This document shows, in pieces, positions 9,278 to 17,562 of a DNA stretch of 64,000 nucleotides. Location of the stretch: positions 365,402-429,401 of the forward strand of contig NZ_BHXQ01000001.1 in the NCBI RefSeq assembly GCF_003990915.1, written 5' to 3'. The translations under genes and the position numbers were made by a program. The notes under the pieces are model-generated. The model was not told the DNA's origin, did not search any database, and saw only the letters and a list, made by a program, of their open reading frames with translations. Each line of letters starts with the position of its first letter. Position 1 is the stretch's first letter. Source of the stretch: Chryseotalea sanaruensis. GTDB taxonomy: Bacteria; Bacteroidota; Bacteroidia; Cytophagales; Cyclobacteriaceae.

Positions 9278-10228
9278 ATGCGTTTTGCATTAGTTACAAT
9301 ACTTTATCTTATCAGCACAACAGTCTGCATGGCACAATATGATTTTGTTGTGGCCGCTGATGGCTCCGGTGATTTCACAACGGTGCAGGCTGCTTTCAAT
9401 GCTGTGCCAGACTTCAGACAAAATCAGACAACAATATTTGTTAAGAAAGGAATATATAAAGAAAAACTAACCCTGGTCACCTCTAAAACAAAAGTGCGCA
9501 TTGTAGGGGAGGATGTTGGGCAAACCGTTCTTACCTACGATGATTTTGCTGCTAAGAAAAATGCTTTTGGTGAAGCCATTGGTACAACAGGTTCATCCAG
9601 CTTTTTCATTTTTGCAGATGATTTTATTGCCGAGAATATCACCTTCGAAAATTCAGCAGGGCCTGTTGGGCAGGCCGTTGCTGTGCGCATATCGGGTGAT
9701 AAGGTGCAATTTATTAATTGTCGCTTTTTGGGTTTTCAGGATACGCTTTATGCACATGGTGAAAAGAGCAGGCAGTATTATAAAGATTGCTACATCGAAG
9801 GTACAGTCGATTACATCTTTGGCTGGTCAACTGCTTTTTTTGAAAACTGTACCATCTTCACCAAAAAAGGTGGGATGTATATCACAGCAGCTTCTACACT
9901 TGAGGACACAGCACACGGTTTTGTTTTTTTAAATTGTAAGATTACAGGGGATGTTCCAGACCACTCTATTTACTTAGGTAGACCATGGAGACCATTTGCT
10001 AAAACAGTATTTATCAATTGTCAACTTGATAGACTGATTAAACCTGAAGGCTGGCACAATTGGAATAAACCGGATGCAGAGAAAACTTCTTTCTATGCAG
10101 AATTTAATTCAAAAGGTGAAGGTGCAAATAATAAAGAGCGTGTTTTATGGGCTCATCAATTGAAAGAAGAAGATCTTATAGATTATACATTGAACAAAGT
10201 ACTGGGTGAAAAGTGGTGGATTGATTGA
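9278..10228 (+). CDS. Pectin methylesterase, carbohydrate esterase family 8 (second copy)
   Basis: 316 aa, the same length as the first CE8, with a signal peptide ending CMAQ. Catalytic and binding landmarks are GIYKEKL, QAVAVR, QDTLYAHG with the first Asp, DYIFGWST with the second Asp, and LGRPWRPF. It releases methanol from homogalacturonan. It is the last gene of the pectin cluster: a strong inverted repeat follows at 10290 and the next gene is convergent. The PL1-CE8 pairing here mirrors the PL1-(CE12)-CE8 order upstream. Confidence 0.94.
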   Translation: MRFALVTILYLISTTVCMAQYDFVVAADGSGDFTTVQAAFNAVPDFRQNQTTIFVKKGIYKEKLTLVTSKTKVRIVGEDVGQTVLTYDDFAAKKNAFGEAIGTTGSSSFFIFADDFIAENITFENSAGPVGQAVAVRISGDKVQFINCRFLGFQDTLYAHGEKSRQYYKDCYIEGTVDYIFGWSTAFFENCTIFTKKGGMYITAASTLEDTAHGFVFLNCKITGDVPDHSIYLGRPWRPFAKTVFINCQLDRLIKPEGWHNWNKPDAEKTSFYAEFNSKGEGANNKERVLWAHQLKEEDLIDYTLNKVLGEKWWID

Positions 10229-10289
10229 GCCACTATATATAAACCTACGAAATCCAATTCAAGTTATCCTTCCTTTTTCATAAAAACAG

Positions 10290-10325
10290 AACTGCCATTG
10301 TCAGACTAATCTGGCAATGGCAGTT
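10290..10325. terminator. Bidirectional terminator between convergent genes
   Basis: A 16-bp stem (10290-10305 with 10310-10325, one G-T pair, 4-base loop) lies midway between the CE8 stop and the M28 peptidase stop. On the minus strand it is followed by a T-rich run (TCTGTTTTTAT), giving a convincing terminator for the peptidase; on the plus strand the tail is weaker (AAGATTTT). It closes the pectin locus. Confidence 0.8.
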
Positions 10326-10344
10326 AAGATTTTGGAGGCGGCAT

Positions 10345-11706
10345 TTACCGGATCAATTTTTCTGGGAATACAATTACAGACTCATTACCACTTTTATCAA
10401 CGGCAGAAACACCAAAGAAATAATTATCAATGACTATTCCTTCAAGCGTAAAAGCATTTACATTTCCAACATAACGCGAGTTGTCCCAGGTAGGTGAGGT
10501 GGTGTCGCGCCAGTATATTTTATAACCCGCAACTTTATCTGACGGTAGAGCATCCCAACTCAATTTGGTCGATGGTTGCACTGCTCCACCAATGCTTACG
10601 TTGGTTGGCGCTGGCGGTGCCCAGGCAATGCCAGCCATGGTAATGGCATTAACGGCAGTTAGTTTTTTGCAATATTCAAAATTCACACCTTCAATAACAT
10701 CACCATACTTGATACCATTTTCTACGCGAATATCCTGGTGTTGTCGGTTGTAGTTTTCGTTGGTTTCCATGATGCGAATACCAGGGAAACCAACATCATT
10801 AAAAGGGCGATGGTGGCCACCACGACCAAAGCGATCCAGGCGGTAAATCATCATTGGATTCATTTCGGGCATATAGGTTTTAGTCTGTGTGTGCACATAG
10901 CGGGCCAGTTGTCTTGAGATACCGTCTACTTCACCACCATAGAACCTGCGTTGGTTTCTGCGTTGTTCCGTTTCAGTTGGAGGTACTGGTTCTGAGAAGA
11001 TACGGAATGAGCGATTATCGATTACACCATTTACGCCTTCAATGTTTCCGATCATGTCGTTGTTTAAGACACCCAAAATATTCCAGCCCTTTTCTTTGGC
11101 ATAGCGCGCTAAGCCCGCACCTCCGAATAAACCCTGCTCTTCACCTGATAAGCCAACGTAAATAATGCTGTGTCTGAATTTGTACTTAGTTAAAACCCTT
11201 GCTGCCTCAATGGCACCAGCCATACCAGTAGCATTGTCGTTGGCACCAGGAGCATCCGTTTCAAAATCCATGGTATTGCTTGCCCTGGAGTCAATGTCGC
11301 CAGACATGATAATAAAGTTATTTGGGAATTCTGTGCCACGTTGTATAGCCACTACGTTAACTACCCAGGCATCTTTTGGCACACGCGGATTACCTTCTTT
11401 GGTCACTAAATCTTTCTGATAAAAGACCTCAAGGCATTTATTACAATCTTTAGAAATCTTATCGAATTCACTTTTTATCCACCTGCGGGCAGCGCCAATA
11501 CCCCTTGAGTTGGAGACAGTATCAGAAAAAGTGTTCCGTGTGCCAAACCCTGCCAGTATCCGTATATCTTTTTCAAGCCTTTCAGCGGATACTGCGGCAA
11601 CGATGTCATACAGTCTTGAATCTGTTTGCGGAGGACTAGATTGTGCAAATGAAAGATTAACTGAGGTTAAAAATAGTACAACAAAGTACGTTAAAAGCCT
11701 TTTCAT
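10345..11706 (-). CDS. Secreted M28-family metallopeptidase with C-terminal FN3-like domain
   Basis: 453 aa with a signal peptide ending SFAQ. The M28 core is clear: PGANDNATG (bridging Asp), SGEEQGLFG (catalytic Glu and zinc-ligand Glu), LNNDMIGN (Asp ligand) and GRGGHHRPF (His ligand). The first zinc ligand, normally His in an [H]-x-D-S motif, reads SGDIDSR here, so His is replaced by Asp. The active site may therefore bind metal differently or the enzyme may be weak. After about residue 360 comes a fibronectin-III-like domain (TKLSWDALPSDKVAGYKIYW). It is likely an aminopeptidase-type exoenzyme; substrate unknown. It is convergent with the pectin locus and shares the terminator at 10290. 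Confidence 0.87.
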   Translation of the reverse strand: MKRLLTYFVVLFLTSVNLSFAQSSPPQTDSRLYDIVAAVSAERLEKDIRILAGFGTRNTFSDTVSNSRGIGAARRWIKSEFDKISKDCNKCLEVFYQKDLVTKEGNPRVPKDAWVVNVVAIQRGTEFPNNFIIMSGDIDSRASNTMDFETDAPGANDNATGMAGAIEAARVLTKYKFRHSIIYVGLSGEEQGLFGGAGLARYAKEKGWNILGVLNNDMIGNIEGVNGVIDNRSFRIFSEPVPPTETEQRRNQRRFYGGEVDGISRQLARYVHTQTKTYMPEMNPMMIYRLDRFGRGGHHRPFNDVGFPGIRIMETNENYNRQHQDIRVENGIKYGDVIEGVNFEYCKKLTAVNAITMAGIAWAPPAPTNVSIGGAVQPSTKLSWDALPSDKVAGYKIYWRDTTSPTWDNSRYVGNVNAFTLEGIVIDNYFFGVSAVDKSGNESVIVFPEKLIR

Positions 11707-12089
11707 AACTTTAGGTTTGAGTTTGTGCGAAGTAATGCAATCCTTATTGCTATAGAATAAAAAGAAGTATGAGCGGTCGAAATTTGCCCTTCAGCCCTAA
11801 TAAAATCTTTAGAGATTGTATCGAATTCAATTAAACAAACCATCAAGATACAATGAAAATGGGAGCCAATTTTTTATCTAAAATCCGTCTGACCGCTGTA
11901 TGCTTCCGTGTTCAGCGGTTTGACGGATTGTCTTTGCTTAATGAATATTGGCAATTCCTAACTCATGACACTTATCCAGATCATAGAAAACTAAATTTGA
12001 ATTGAGTCAATTATTATCAACCTCAGTTCTAAACCTAATACTTTTCTTTAGCCGATTAGAAAAGAATCTGACATTGCTTAATTTGGTAC
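11707..12089. other. Intergenic region with a palindromic repeat and a small hairpin
   Basis: 383 bases between the divergent M28 peptidase and gene 12090. It contains repeat copy 1 (11882-11929, listed separately) and, nearer gene 12090, a 7-bp inverted repeat CTTTTCT/AGAAAAG at 12041-12047 and 12058-12064 that could be a regulator site or leader hairpin. I see no credible coding frame in the rest. Confidence 0.6.
11882..11929 (-). repeat. Dispersed palindromic repeat, copy 1 (reverse orientation)
   Basis: Left arm AATCCGTCTGACCGCTG (11882-11898), 14-base loop, right arm 11913-11929; 15 of 17 positions pair. Read on the minus strand, the loop GAACACGGAAGCATAC is nearly identical to that of copy 2 at 28709, and the arm is followed by GATTTTAGATAAA, matching the ATTTTAGGTAAAG tail of copies 2-4. 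The outer terminal repeats seen in copies 2 and 4 are not recognisable here, so this copy may be a core or a decayed element. Confidence 0.85.
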
Positions 12090-12440
12090 ATGCAAAAAGG
12101 AAAATACCTGATTTGGCTTGCCATAGGCCCCTTGCTTGTGGCTGTAGTCTATTGTTTTGTAATTGTTAAAACTGATTACGAAAATAAAATAGCGAGACAT
12201 ATTCAAATAGCAGATTCTCTTAAGCAACAAACTATTCGTTTAGACAAAAAATTATACCAACATGATAGTGTGCTCCGACAATACATGAAATCCCTTGATC
12301 AGGCAATATTGGTGTTGCACGAAAAATCTGCCAGAAACCGTGTGAACATCGCCAGTAATTTGTCTAAGTTGGATTCTATTCAATTGGCATATTGTAATGA
12401 AATGCATAAAATCGGAGTTACTACATTAGATTGTAATTAG
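12090..12440 (+). CDS. Small single-pass membrane protein of unknown function
   Basis: 116 aa. Residues 7-25 form one hydrophobic helix (LIWLAIGPLLVAVVYCFVIV), followed by a charged, probably coiled-coil region of about 85 residues (many K, Q, D, S; LKQQTIRLDKKL, SVLRQYMKSLDQAI). I do not recognise the family. The gene ends two bases before the next start and the two proteins look like partners: one anchored at its N-terminus, the next at its C-terminus, both with extended helical extracytoplasmic regions. An envelope scaffold or phage-like spanin-type arrangement is conceivable but unsupported by named domains. Confidence 0.7.
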   Translation: MQKGKYLIWLAIGPLLVAVVYCFVIVKTDYENKIARHIQIADSLKQQTIRLDKKLYQHDSVLRQYMKSLDQAILVLHEKSARNRVNIASNLSKLDSIQLAYCNEMHKIGVTTLDCN

Positions 12441-12442
12441 TC

Positions 12443-12961
12443 ATGAAGTTTAAACCATTTATATTACTATTTACACTTTCTCCCTTGTTCAGTATAGCGC
12501 AAGGTTTAGCTGTTTCGAGTGACACAGCTGCAATCACTTTTCCAAACAAGGTTGAGATCAGTATTAATAAGCAAAACAAAACCGGTAAAACATACTATCA
12601 ATTAAGCCAGCAATCATTTAAGGCACTGATATTAACTACTAATTATTACGTGCAACGCGAAGCCTTGCTCACTACAACTCAGTTAACCTTGTTAAAAAAC
12701 CAACAGGTAGCCGACTCTACATACACGCTGCTCCATCAGAAATTTGAAACAGAACAAGAGAGAAGCAAACTCTTTCAGCAATCCTATGAAGAACTGAAAA
12801 CTGTTTCTGTCACTTATGATGAGCAGTTAAGACTTTGTGCCAATGATTTGGAAAAAATGAATGGTAAATTGAAACGATCGCAACGTATAGGCATTGTAAA
12901 AGGTGTTTCGATCAGTCTTGGTTTCGTTGGCCTCGTCTGGCTGGCATCTTCGGCTTTTTAA
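12443..12961 (+). CDS. Secreted coiled-coil protein with C-terminal membrane anchor, unknown
   Basis: 172 aa: signal peptide ending FSIAQG, a central helical region (residues 55-140; LTLLKNQQVADSTYTLLHQKFETEQERSKLFQQSYEEL) with coiled-coil spacing, and a hydrophobic segment at the very C-terminus (residues 150-170, VSISLGFVGLVWLASSAF). I do not recognise the family. The TATE-like start follows the 116-aa gene by two bases, so both are probably translated from one message. Topology predicts a periplasmic stalk held to the inner membrane at its C-terminus. Confidence 0.7.
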   Translation: MKFKPFILLFTLSPLFSIAQGLAVSSDTAAITFPNKVEISINKQNKTGKTYYQLSQQSFKALILTTNYYVQREALLTTTQLTLLKNQQVADSTYTLLHQKFETEQERSKLFQQSYEELKTVSVTYDEQLRLCANDLEKMNGKLKRSQRIGIVKGVSISLGFVGLVWLASSAF

Positions 12962-13015
12962 ATTGAAATTTCCTCACTTTTAATAATTTGACGATCTTTG
13001 CAGTTTTAAGCAGGC

Positions 13016-15064
13016 ATGATCAACAAAACGGAGCAAGAAGAGCGGGAATACCTCGAAATTATCAAAGAAAAATTGCTGCTAGCCATACGCAGTGTCGACC
13101 AAAGCGTCAAACAGTTTTCTAATGAACTTCGGATTAACAAAGAATACATCTATGAAAATCAATCGGGAATGGATGAGGCTGATATGGTTGCGGCTGGCCA
13201 GTCTATTAACCGCATGGCTTTTACAGGAGAATCGGCAGTGGCCAAAAAGCGCAAACTGATGAAGCTCGGTGCTTCTCCATATTTTGGCCGCATAGACTTT
13301 ATCAATCAAAAGGAGGAGCGCAACCCCATCTATATTGGCATTTATACTTTTACAGATGAATCGCAAGGACAAAATCTTATTTACGATTGGCGCGCACCTG
13401 TATCTTCCATGTTCTACGATTTTGAGTTAGGTGAAGCATCATATGCAACCCCATCTGGTCAGGTAAAGGGCAACATAGCACTTAAACGTCAGTACAAAAT
13501 TCGTGAAGGTATCATGGAGTTTACCATCGAGAATGCAGTAAACATTCACGATGATGTGCTTCAGAAGGAACTGAGCAAATCAGCTGACGATAAAATGAAA
13601 AATATCGTAGCTACTATTCAACGCGATCAAAATGCCGTAATCCGAAACGAGACGGCCAGCGTAATGGTAATTCAGGGGGTAGCAGGTTCAGGTAAAACGT
13701 CTATTGCCTTGCACCGCATTGCTTTTTTATTGTATCGCTTTCGCGATAGCATATCCGCCAAAGACATTCTGATCGTTTCACCGAACAAAGTATTTTCAGA
13801 CTATATCTCTAACGTATTACCAGAACTAGGAGAGGAGCATATACCTGAAATGGGTATGGAAGAGCTGGCAACTGAAGTGCTCGAAAATAAATTCCCTTTT
13901 CAACCCTTTCATCAGCAGGTAGCACAAATACTGGAAAGACCGGATCAGGCTTTTATTGATAGAATAAAATTCAAATCATCATTTGAGTTTTTGAGTCAAC
14001 TGAACCGTTACCTCATTCATGTTGAGAATAACTACTTTAAAGCAACTGAGATTAGGGTATCGGGCATGGTGGTTCCAGGGCCTTATATTCAGGAACGCTT
14101 CAGGGCATGGCAACGTATGCCTATGCTAAAACGGTTTCATGAAGTGGTAAAAGAAGTACAACAATATGTGCGCAATGAAACACAGCGAAAGCTAAATGGC
14201 AACGATAAGACTAAAATATGGGAAGCCATTCCGCGCATGTTCACCATGAGCAGTGTAATCGATCTTTATAAAAACTTTTATACTTGGGTTGGCAAACCTG
14301 AAATGTTTAAAATGTCACCTAATGGTCAGTTGGAATATGCAGATGTATTTCCGCTTATTTATTGCAAGATTAGGCTGGAAGGCGCGCAAACGTACGATCA
14401 TGTTAAACATTTGCTTGTAGATGAAATGCAGGATTACACACCTGTTCAATATTCTGTATTGTCACGCTTATTCATATGCAAAAAAACTATTCTGGGTGAC
14501 GTAAAGCAAGCAGTTAATCCCTACAGCGCTTCTACAATGGAAACTATAGAGCAGGTATTTCCGCAGGCGGATATCGTTAAACTTTTAAGAAGTTATCGCT
14601 CTACTTATGAAATTACTCACTTTGCGCTAAGTATTTTACCTAATGCTGATTTAATTGCCATGGAGCGACATGGTGAAGCCCCAACTGTAAAAGGATTCAA
14701 TTCAAACACAGAGGAAACTGCTTTTATAAGAGAATACATTTCATCATTTAAAAGCACAGGACATCGTTCCTTAGGTATTATTTGTAAAACCTTATCACAA
14801 GCCAAGTTTGTGGCTAATCATTTGGTGCAGGGTAGTTTCCATTTGCTCACACCCGATAGCACATCATTTAAGGAAGGGGTTGTTGTTACTACTGTGCATT
14901 TGGCTAAAGGACTTGAGTTTGATCAGGTAATAGTACCTTTTGTATCAGAACGCAATTACCAGTCGATGGTAGACAGGAGTATGCTATATATTGCTTGCAC
15001 CAGGGCAATGCATAAACTAATGTTAACCCACAGTGAAGCGCCATCAAAACTATTGACGGTTTAG
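13016..15064 (+). CDS. HelD-like UvrD/Rep-family helicase
   Basis: 682 aa, superfamily 1. It has the HelD layout: an N-terminal arm with coiled coil (residues 1-200), Walker A IQGVAGSGKTS near residue 220, Walker B LLVDEMQDYTP, motif IV-VI segments LLRSYRSTYEI, TTVHLAKGLEFDQVIVPF and MLYIACTRAMHKL. HelD proteins bind RNA polymerase and use ATP to release stalled or non-productive complexes; some annotations call them DNA helicase IV-like. The intact motifs indicate an active ATPase. Its stop overlaps by four bases the stop of the convergent LytTR gene, leaving no room for a terminator between them. Confidence 0.88.
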   Translation: MINKTEQEEREYLEIIKEKLLLAIRSVDQSVKQFSNELRINKEYIYENQSGMDEADMVAAGQSINRMAFTGESAVAKKRKLMKLGASPYFGRIDFINQKEERNPIYIGIYTFTDESQGQNLIYDWRAPVSSMFYDFELGEASYATPSGQVKGNIALKRQYKIREGIMEFTIENAVNIHDDVLQKELSKSADDKMKNIVATIQRDQNAVIRNETASVMVIQGVAGSGKTSIALHRIAFLLYRFRDSISAKDILIVSPNKVFSDYISNVLPELGEEHIPEMGMEELATEVLENKFPFQPFHQQVAQILERPDQAFIDRIKFKSSFEFLSQLNRYLIHVENNYFKATEIRVSGMVVPGPYIQERFRAWQRMPMLKRFHEVVKEVQQYVRNETQRKLNGNDKTKIWEAIPRMFTMSSVIDLYKNFYTWVGKPEMFKMSPNGQLEYADVFPLIYCKIRLEGAQTYDHVKHLLVDEMQDYTPVQYSVLSRLFICKKTILGDVKQAVNPYSASTMETIEQVFPQADIVKLLRSYRSTYEITHFALSILPNADLIAMERHGEAPTVKGFNSNTEETAFIREYISSFKSTGHRSLGIICKTLSQAKFVANHLVQGSFHLLTPDSTSFKEGVVVTTVHLAKGLEFDQVIVPFVSERNYQSMVDRSMLYIACTRAMHKLMLTHSEAPSKLLTV

Positions 15065-15759
15065 TGCTGTGTGGTACCAAAGAGTTGCTTCAACTTCTCA
15101 AGTATCTCTTCTCTGTAATTACCACCTATTGGAATGCTTTTATCCTTAATGGTAATCTCTTGCGCGTTGTACGATTGAATTTTAGAGATAGCGATAAGGA
15201 AAGACCGATGTATACGCCAAAACTTACGTGGATCAAGTTCTTCTTCTATTTTACTTAAAGCGTACTTTGATGTGTAGCAACCTGATAGGGTATTAACATT
15301 AATATATTCCTTTTGACTTTCTATATATGTTATGTCATCAAGTGCAATGATACAGTTTTTTTTATCTGCATAAATAGTAATAACTCCTTTGTCCAAATGA
15401 TCAGTTTTGGAAATACTTACCTTATTAATGGCTTCAACAAAACGAGTGAATTCTATGGGCTTAAGCAGGTAATCCTTTACACTGAACTCATATCCTTGTA
15501 AAGCATATTCATGGTAGGCCGTTGTAAGAATTACAGCTGGCGGATTTTTTAATGTTTTAAGAAAGTCCAGTCCCTTTAATCCTGGCAGGTGAATATCCAG
15601 TAAGAGTAAATCAATACGCTGAGAGTTCAGGTATTCCATTGCCTGAAAAGCATCTGAACAAACAGCCACTAATTTCAAATGAGTAATTTTGGCAATATAA
15701 TCTTTCAAGATATCTGCTGCCAGTGGTTCATCTTCAACAATTAGACATCGTATTGTCAT
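15061..15759 (-). CDS. LytTR-family response regulator
   Basis: 232 aa: receiver domain with phosphoacceptor Asp55 in LLLLDIHLPG, acidic pocket VEDEP, conserved TTAYHEYALQGYE and the KPIEF lysine; C-terminal LytTR DNA-binding domain with the family signature DDITYIESQKEYINV and FWRIHRSFLIAISKI. Such regulators bind paired short direct repeats. It overlaps the upstream kinase gene by four bases, so the two are translated together. A pair of GTTGACA repeats with 21-bp period lies just upstream of the kinase start (16873-16900) and is a plausible autoregulatory site. Confidence 0.92.
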   Translation of the reverse strand: MTIRCLIVEDEPLAADILKDYIAKITHLKLVAVCSDAFQAMEYLNSQRIDLLLLDIHLPGLKGLDFLKTLKNPPAVILTTAYHEYALQGYEFSVKDYLLKPIEFTRFVEAINKVSISKTDHLDKGVITIYADKKNCIIALDDITYIESQKEYINVNTLSGCYTSKYALSKIEEELDPRKFWRIHRSFLIAISKIQSYNAQEITIKDKSIPIGGNYREEILEKLKQLFGTTQH

Positions 15760-16811
15760 TTGCTCAGAGGTAAACTAAGTTCTACGCTAAATATAGTAGC
15801 TTCATCCTTAATGATCAATTTATGCGTTGGATAGATTAATTGTAATTGACGTTTTATATTTTCAAGCCCGATGGAACTTGTGCTTTCATCTTTAGTAATT
15901 TTATCTGCCTTACTGTTGGCTATGCTAGCCTCGAGTAAACCATTTTTAAGTGTAACATCAATTTTTATAAAAGCATCACTACGAGACTCACTAAGACCGT
16001 GTTTAAAGGCATTTTCAACAAAGTGAATAAGCAGTAGTGGTGCAATGCGCTGTGCAGGGTCATCAACTACATTATGAAATGTAATGCTAACGCGATCAGT
16101 ATAACGAAGTCTTTCAAGACTGATGTAATCTTCAATCATCCTGATCTCTTCGGTTAGCAATATGTCACTTTTACTGGCCTCATAAAGCATAAAACGCATG
16201 AGTTTTGATAGCTTAAGAATAGCCTCAGGTGTATGAGCAGATTGCTTTCGGGCAAGTGAATAAATGTTGTTTAGGGTATTAAAAAGGAAGTGCGGATTAA
16301 GTTGTGCTTTCAAATATTTCAGTTCTGTATTAACCCTTTCTTTTTCAAGCGATAGTTCGTGTAATCGCTTACGTGACTGAATACGAATTAATTTAATAGC
16401 CAGAGCAATTCCAGTAATAAAAGCAAGACTAAATGCATGGTATAATAAACTGCCTGGATTAAATACTGAACCTAACTCTCCCTTGTATTGAAGAATAATA
16501 GGTAAAATAAGATTATGGTTAATCACTGACATTAATACAACAGCGAGAAAAAAGCTGAATACAAATGAAAGCAAGGACTTAATAAACCATGTATTGTCTT
16601 CAAGGTATCTATTCAACAAATAAAAGCTTGAATAGATGAAAGGTATTTTTATGCTGAGAAAAGCCACTTGAACGAGGAGTAATTGACCAAAGCGTATCCA
16701 GACCTCCTTTGTATCGAAAACAAAATCTATGCTATCAGAAGAAATATTCAGGTAAGCCTTAAAAACTATATATGCCAGCCAGAAGAGTAGATGATTCGAT
16801 ATCTTTTTCAT
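15756..16811 (-). CDS. LytS/YehU-type membrane histidine kinase
   Basis: 351 aa from the ATG at 16811; a longer TTG-initiated frame back to 16901 is unlikely because it adds a polar, signal-free tail. Four hydrophobic segments occupy the first ~165 residues. The cytoplasmic part has the His_kinase motif LKAQLNPHFLFNTLNNIYSLAR with the phosphorylated His, and the ATPase N-box ENAFKHGL. There is no recognisable extracytoplasmic ligand domain, so the signal is sensed in the membrane or unknown. It pairs with the LytTR regulator through a 4-base overlap. Confidence 0.9.
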   Translation of the reverse strand: MKKISNHLLFWLAYIVFKAYLNISSDSIDFVFDTKEVWIRFGQLLLVQVAFLSIKIPFIYSSFYLLNRYLEDNTWFIKSLLSFVFSFFLAVVLMSVINHNLILPIILQYKGELGSVFNPGSLLYHAFSLAFITGIALAIKLIRIQSRKRLHELSLEKERVNTELKYLKAQLNPHFLFNTLNNIYSLARKQSAHTPEAILKLSKLMRFMLYEASKSDILLTEEIRMIEDYISLERLRYTDRVSITFHNVVDDPAQRIAPLLLIHFVENAFKHGLSESRSDAFIKIDVTLKNGLLEASIANSKADKITKDESTSSIGLENIKRQLQLIYPTHKLIIKDEATIFSVELSLPLSK

Positions 16812-16872
16812 TATACAGGAGGCAAAAGTAAGGCAATCACACAGAATTTTAACAGCATCGGAAATTCTTTTA

Positions 16873-16900
16873 GTTGACAGAAAAATACTTTCTGTTGACA
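16873..16900. promoter_or_regulatory. Paired direct repeats, 21-bp period, upstream of the LytS/LytTR operon
   Basis: GTTGACA occurs at 16873-16879 and 16894-16900; including flanks the repeat is [AT]GTTGACA-x-A. The repeat start points are exactly 21 bp apart, two helical turns. AgrA/ComE-type LytTR proteins bind ~9-bp direct repeats separated by about 12 bp, the same geometry. The site lies 62 bp upstream of the kinase ATG and 80 bp upstream of the divergent gene 16980, so it could control either. An overlapping inverted repeat CAGAAA/TTTCTG is also present. Confidence 0.5.
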
Positions 16901-16979
16901 AATATGCGTATTCGGTTTAAGCATTTGGCTTAGTTCTATACAAAAAGATAGTTTAGTATCAGATTAAAAGCTCAATCCT

Positions 16980-17555
16980 ATGCCAAATTTATTGGTGACA
17001 CTGAAACCTATTCTTGATTTACTTATTGTGATTACTGGTGTTTCGGTTGCCTTTTTATTAAATGGATGGAGTGAAAACAATAAGGAATCCGCTGAGAGAG
17101 AAAAAGTGATGAGAAGTCTGCAGCAAGAAATTAGTGAAATCGTGTATTACTTTCCTTCAATGGCAAAGTATCAGGAAAATAATAGCAAGAAATGGGATAG
17201 TCTGTTGAATTTGAATATTGTCGGAGAGTTTAATCAATATTATTATTTGCAGCCACAGTATAATTATTCTGTCATAGAATATGCCATAGCTACCAGAAAT
17301 AGTGATATAGTCGATTTTCGGTTACACGAACAACTGTTAAAACTCTATAAGCGAATTAAGATGTTAGAACAAGCTGAAGTACACATGACAAATATTGCCT
17401 TACAATATCTTGCAGCTGAGCCAAAGGAGAGTCAAGGAAAACAGAACCTATTCTTGTTTGAGCGCTTTATTGGTTTTTCAAAGAACAGAGCCAGTATTAT
17501 GAAGGACATCAATGAATTGGCTGATGAAACTCAAAAAATGATTAGTCTAAAATGA
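16980..17555 (+). CDS. Single-pass membrane protein, DUF6090-like
   Basis: 191 aa. An N-terminal hydrophobic helix (residues 10-30, LDLLIVITGVSVAFLLNGWSE) is followed by a helical soluble domain starting with ERE-KVMRSLQQEIS. This arrangement, a membrane helix ending in LN-x-W followed by a short-sequence helical domain, resembles proteins annotated DUF6090 in Bacteroidota; the match is by eye. Function unknown. It diverges from the LytS/LytTR operon and may share its control region. Confidence 0.65.
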   Translation: MPNLLVTLKPILDLLIVITGVSVAFLLNGWSENNKESAEREKVMRSLQQEISEIVYYFPSMAKYQENNSKKWDSLLNLNIVGEFNQYYYLQPQYNYSVIEYAIATRNSDIVDFRLHEQLLKLYKRIKMLEQAEVHMTNIALQYLAAEPKESQGKQNLFLFERFIGFSKNRASIMKDINELADETQKMISLK

Positions 17556-17562
17556 AGTATTT

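Noticed and set aside
9513..9932. 139-aa frame inside the second CE8 gene
   Set aside because: Same-strand shadow frame of a strongly supported CE8; no motif of its own.
10887..11419. Long plus-strand frames opposite the M28 peptidase
   Set aside because: Antisense shadows of the peptidase; residues are low-complexity and without motifs.
12090..12961. A phage spanin or holin pair
   Set aside because: Topology is loosely similar, but there is no phage gene nearby and no lipobox or overlap pattern of spanins.
12963..13000. Promoter of HelD (TTG and GATCTTTG)
   Set aside because: Spacing is about 27 bases and the -7 box lacks the leading TA; outside the usual Bacteroidota range.
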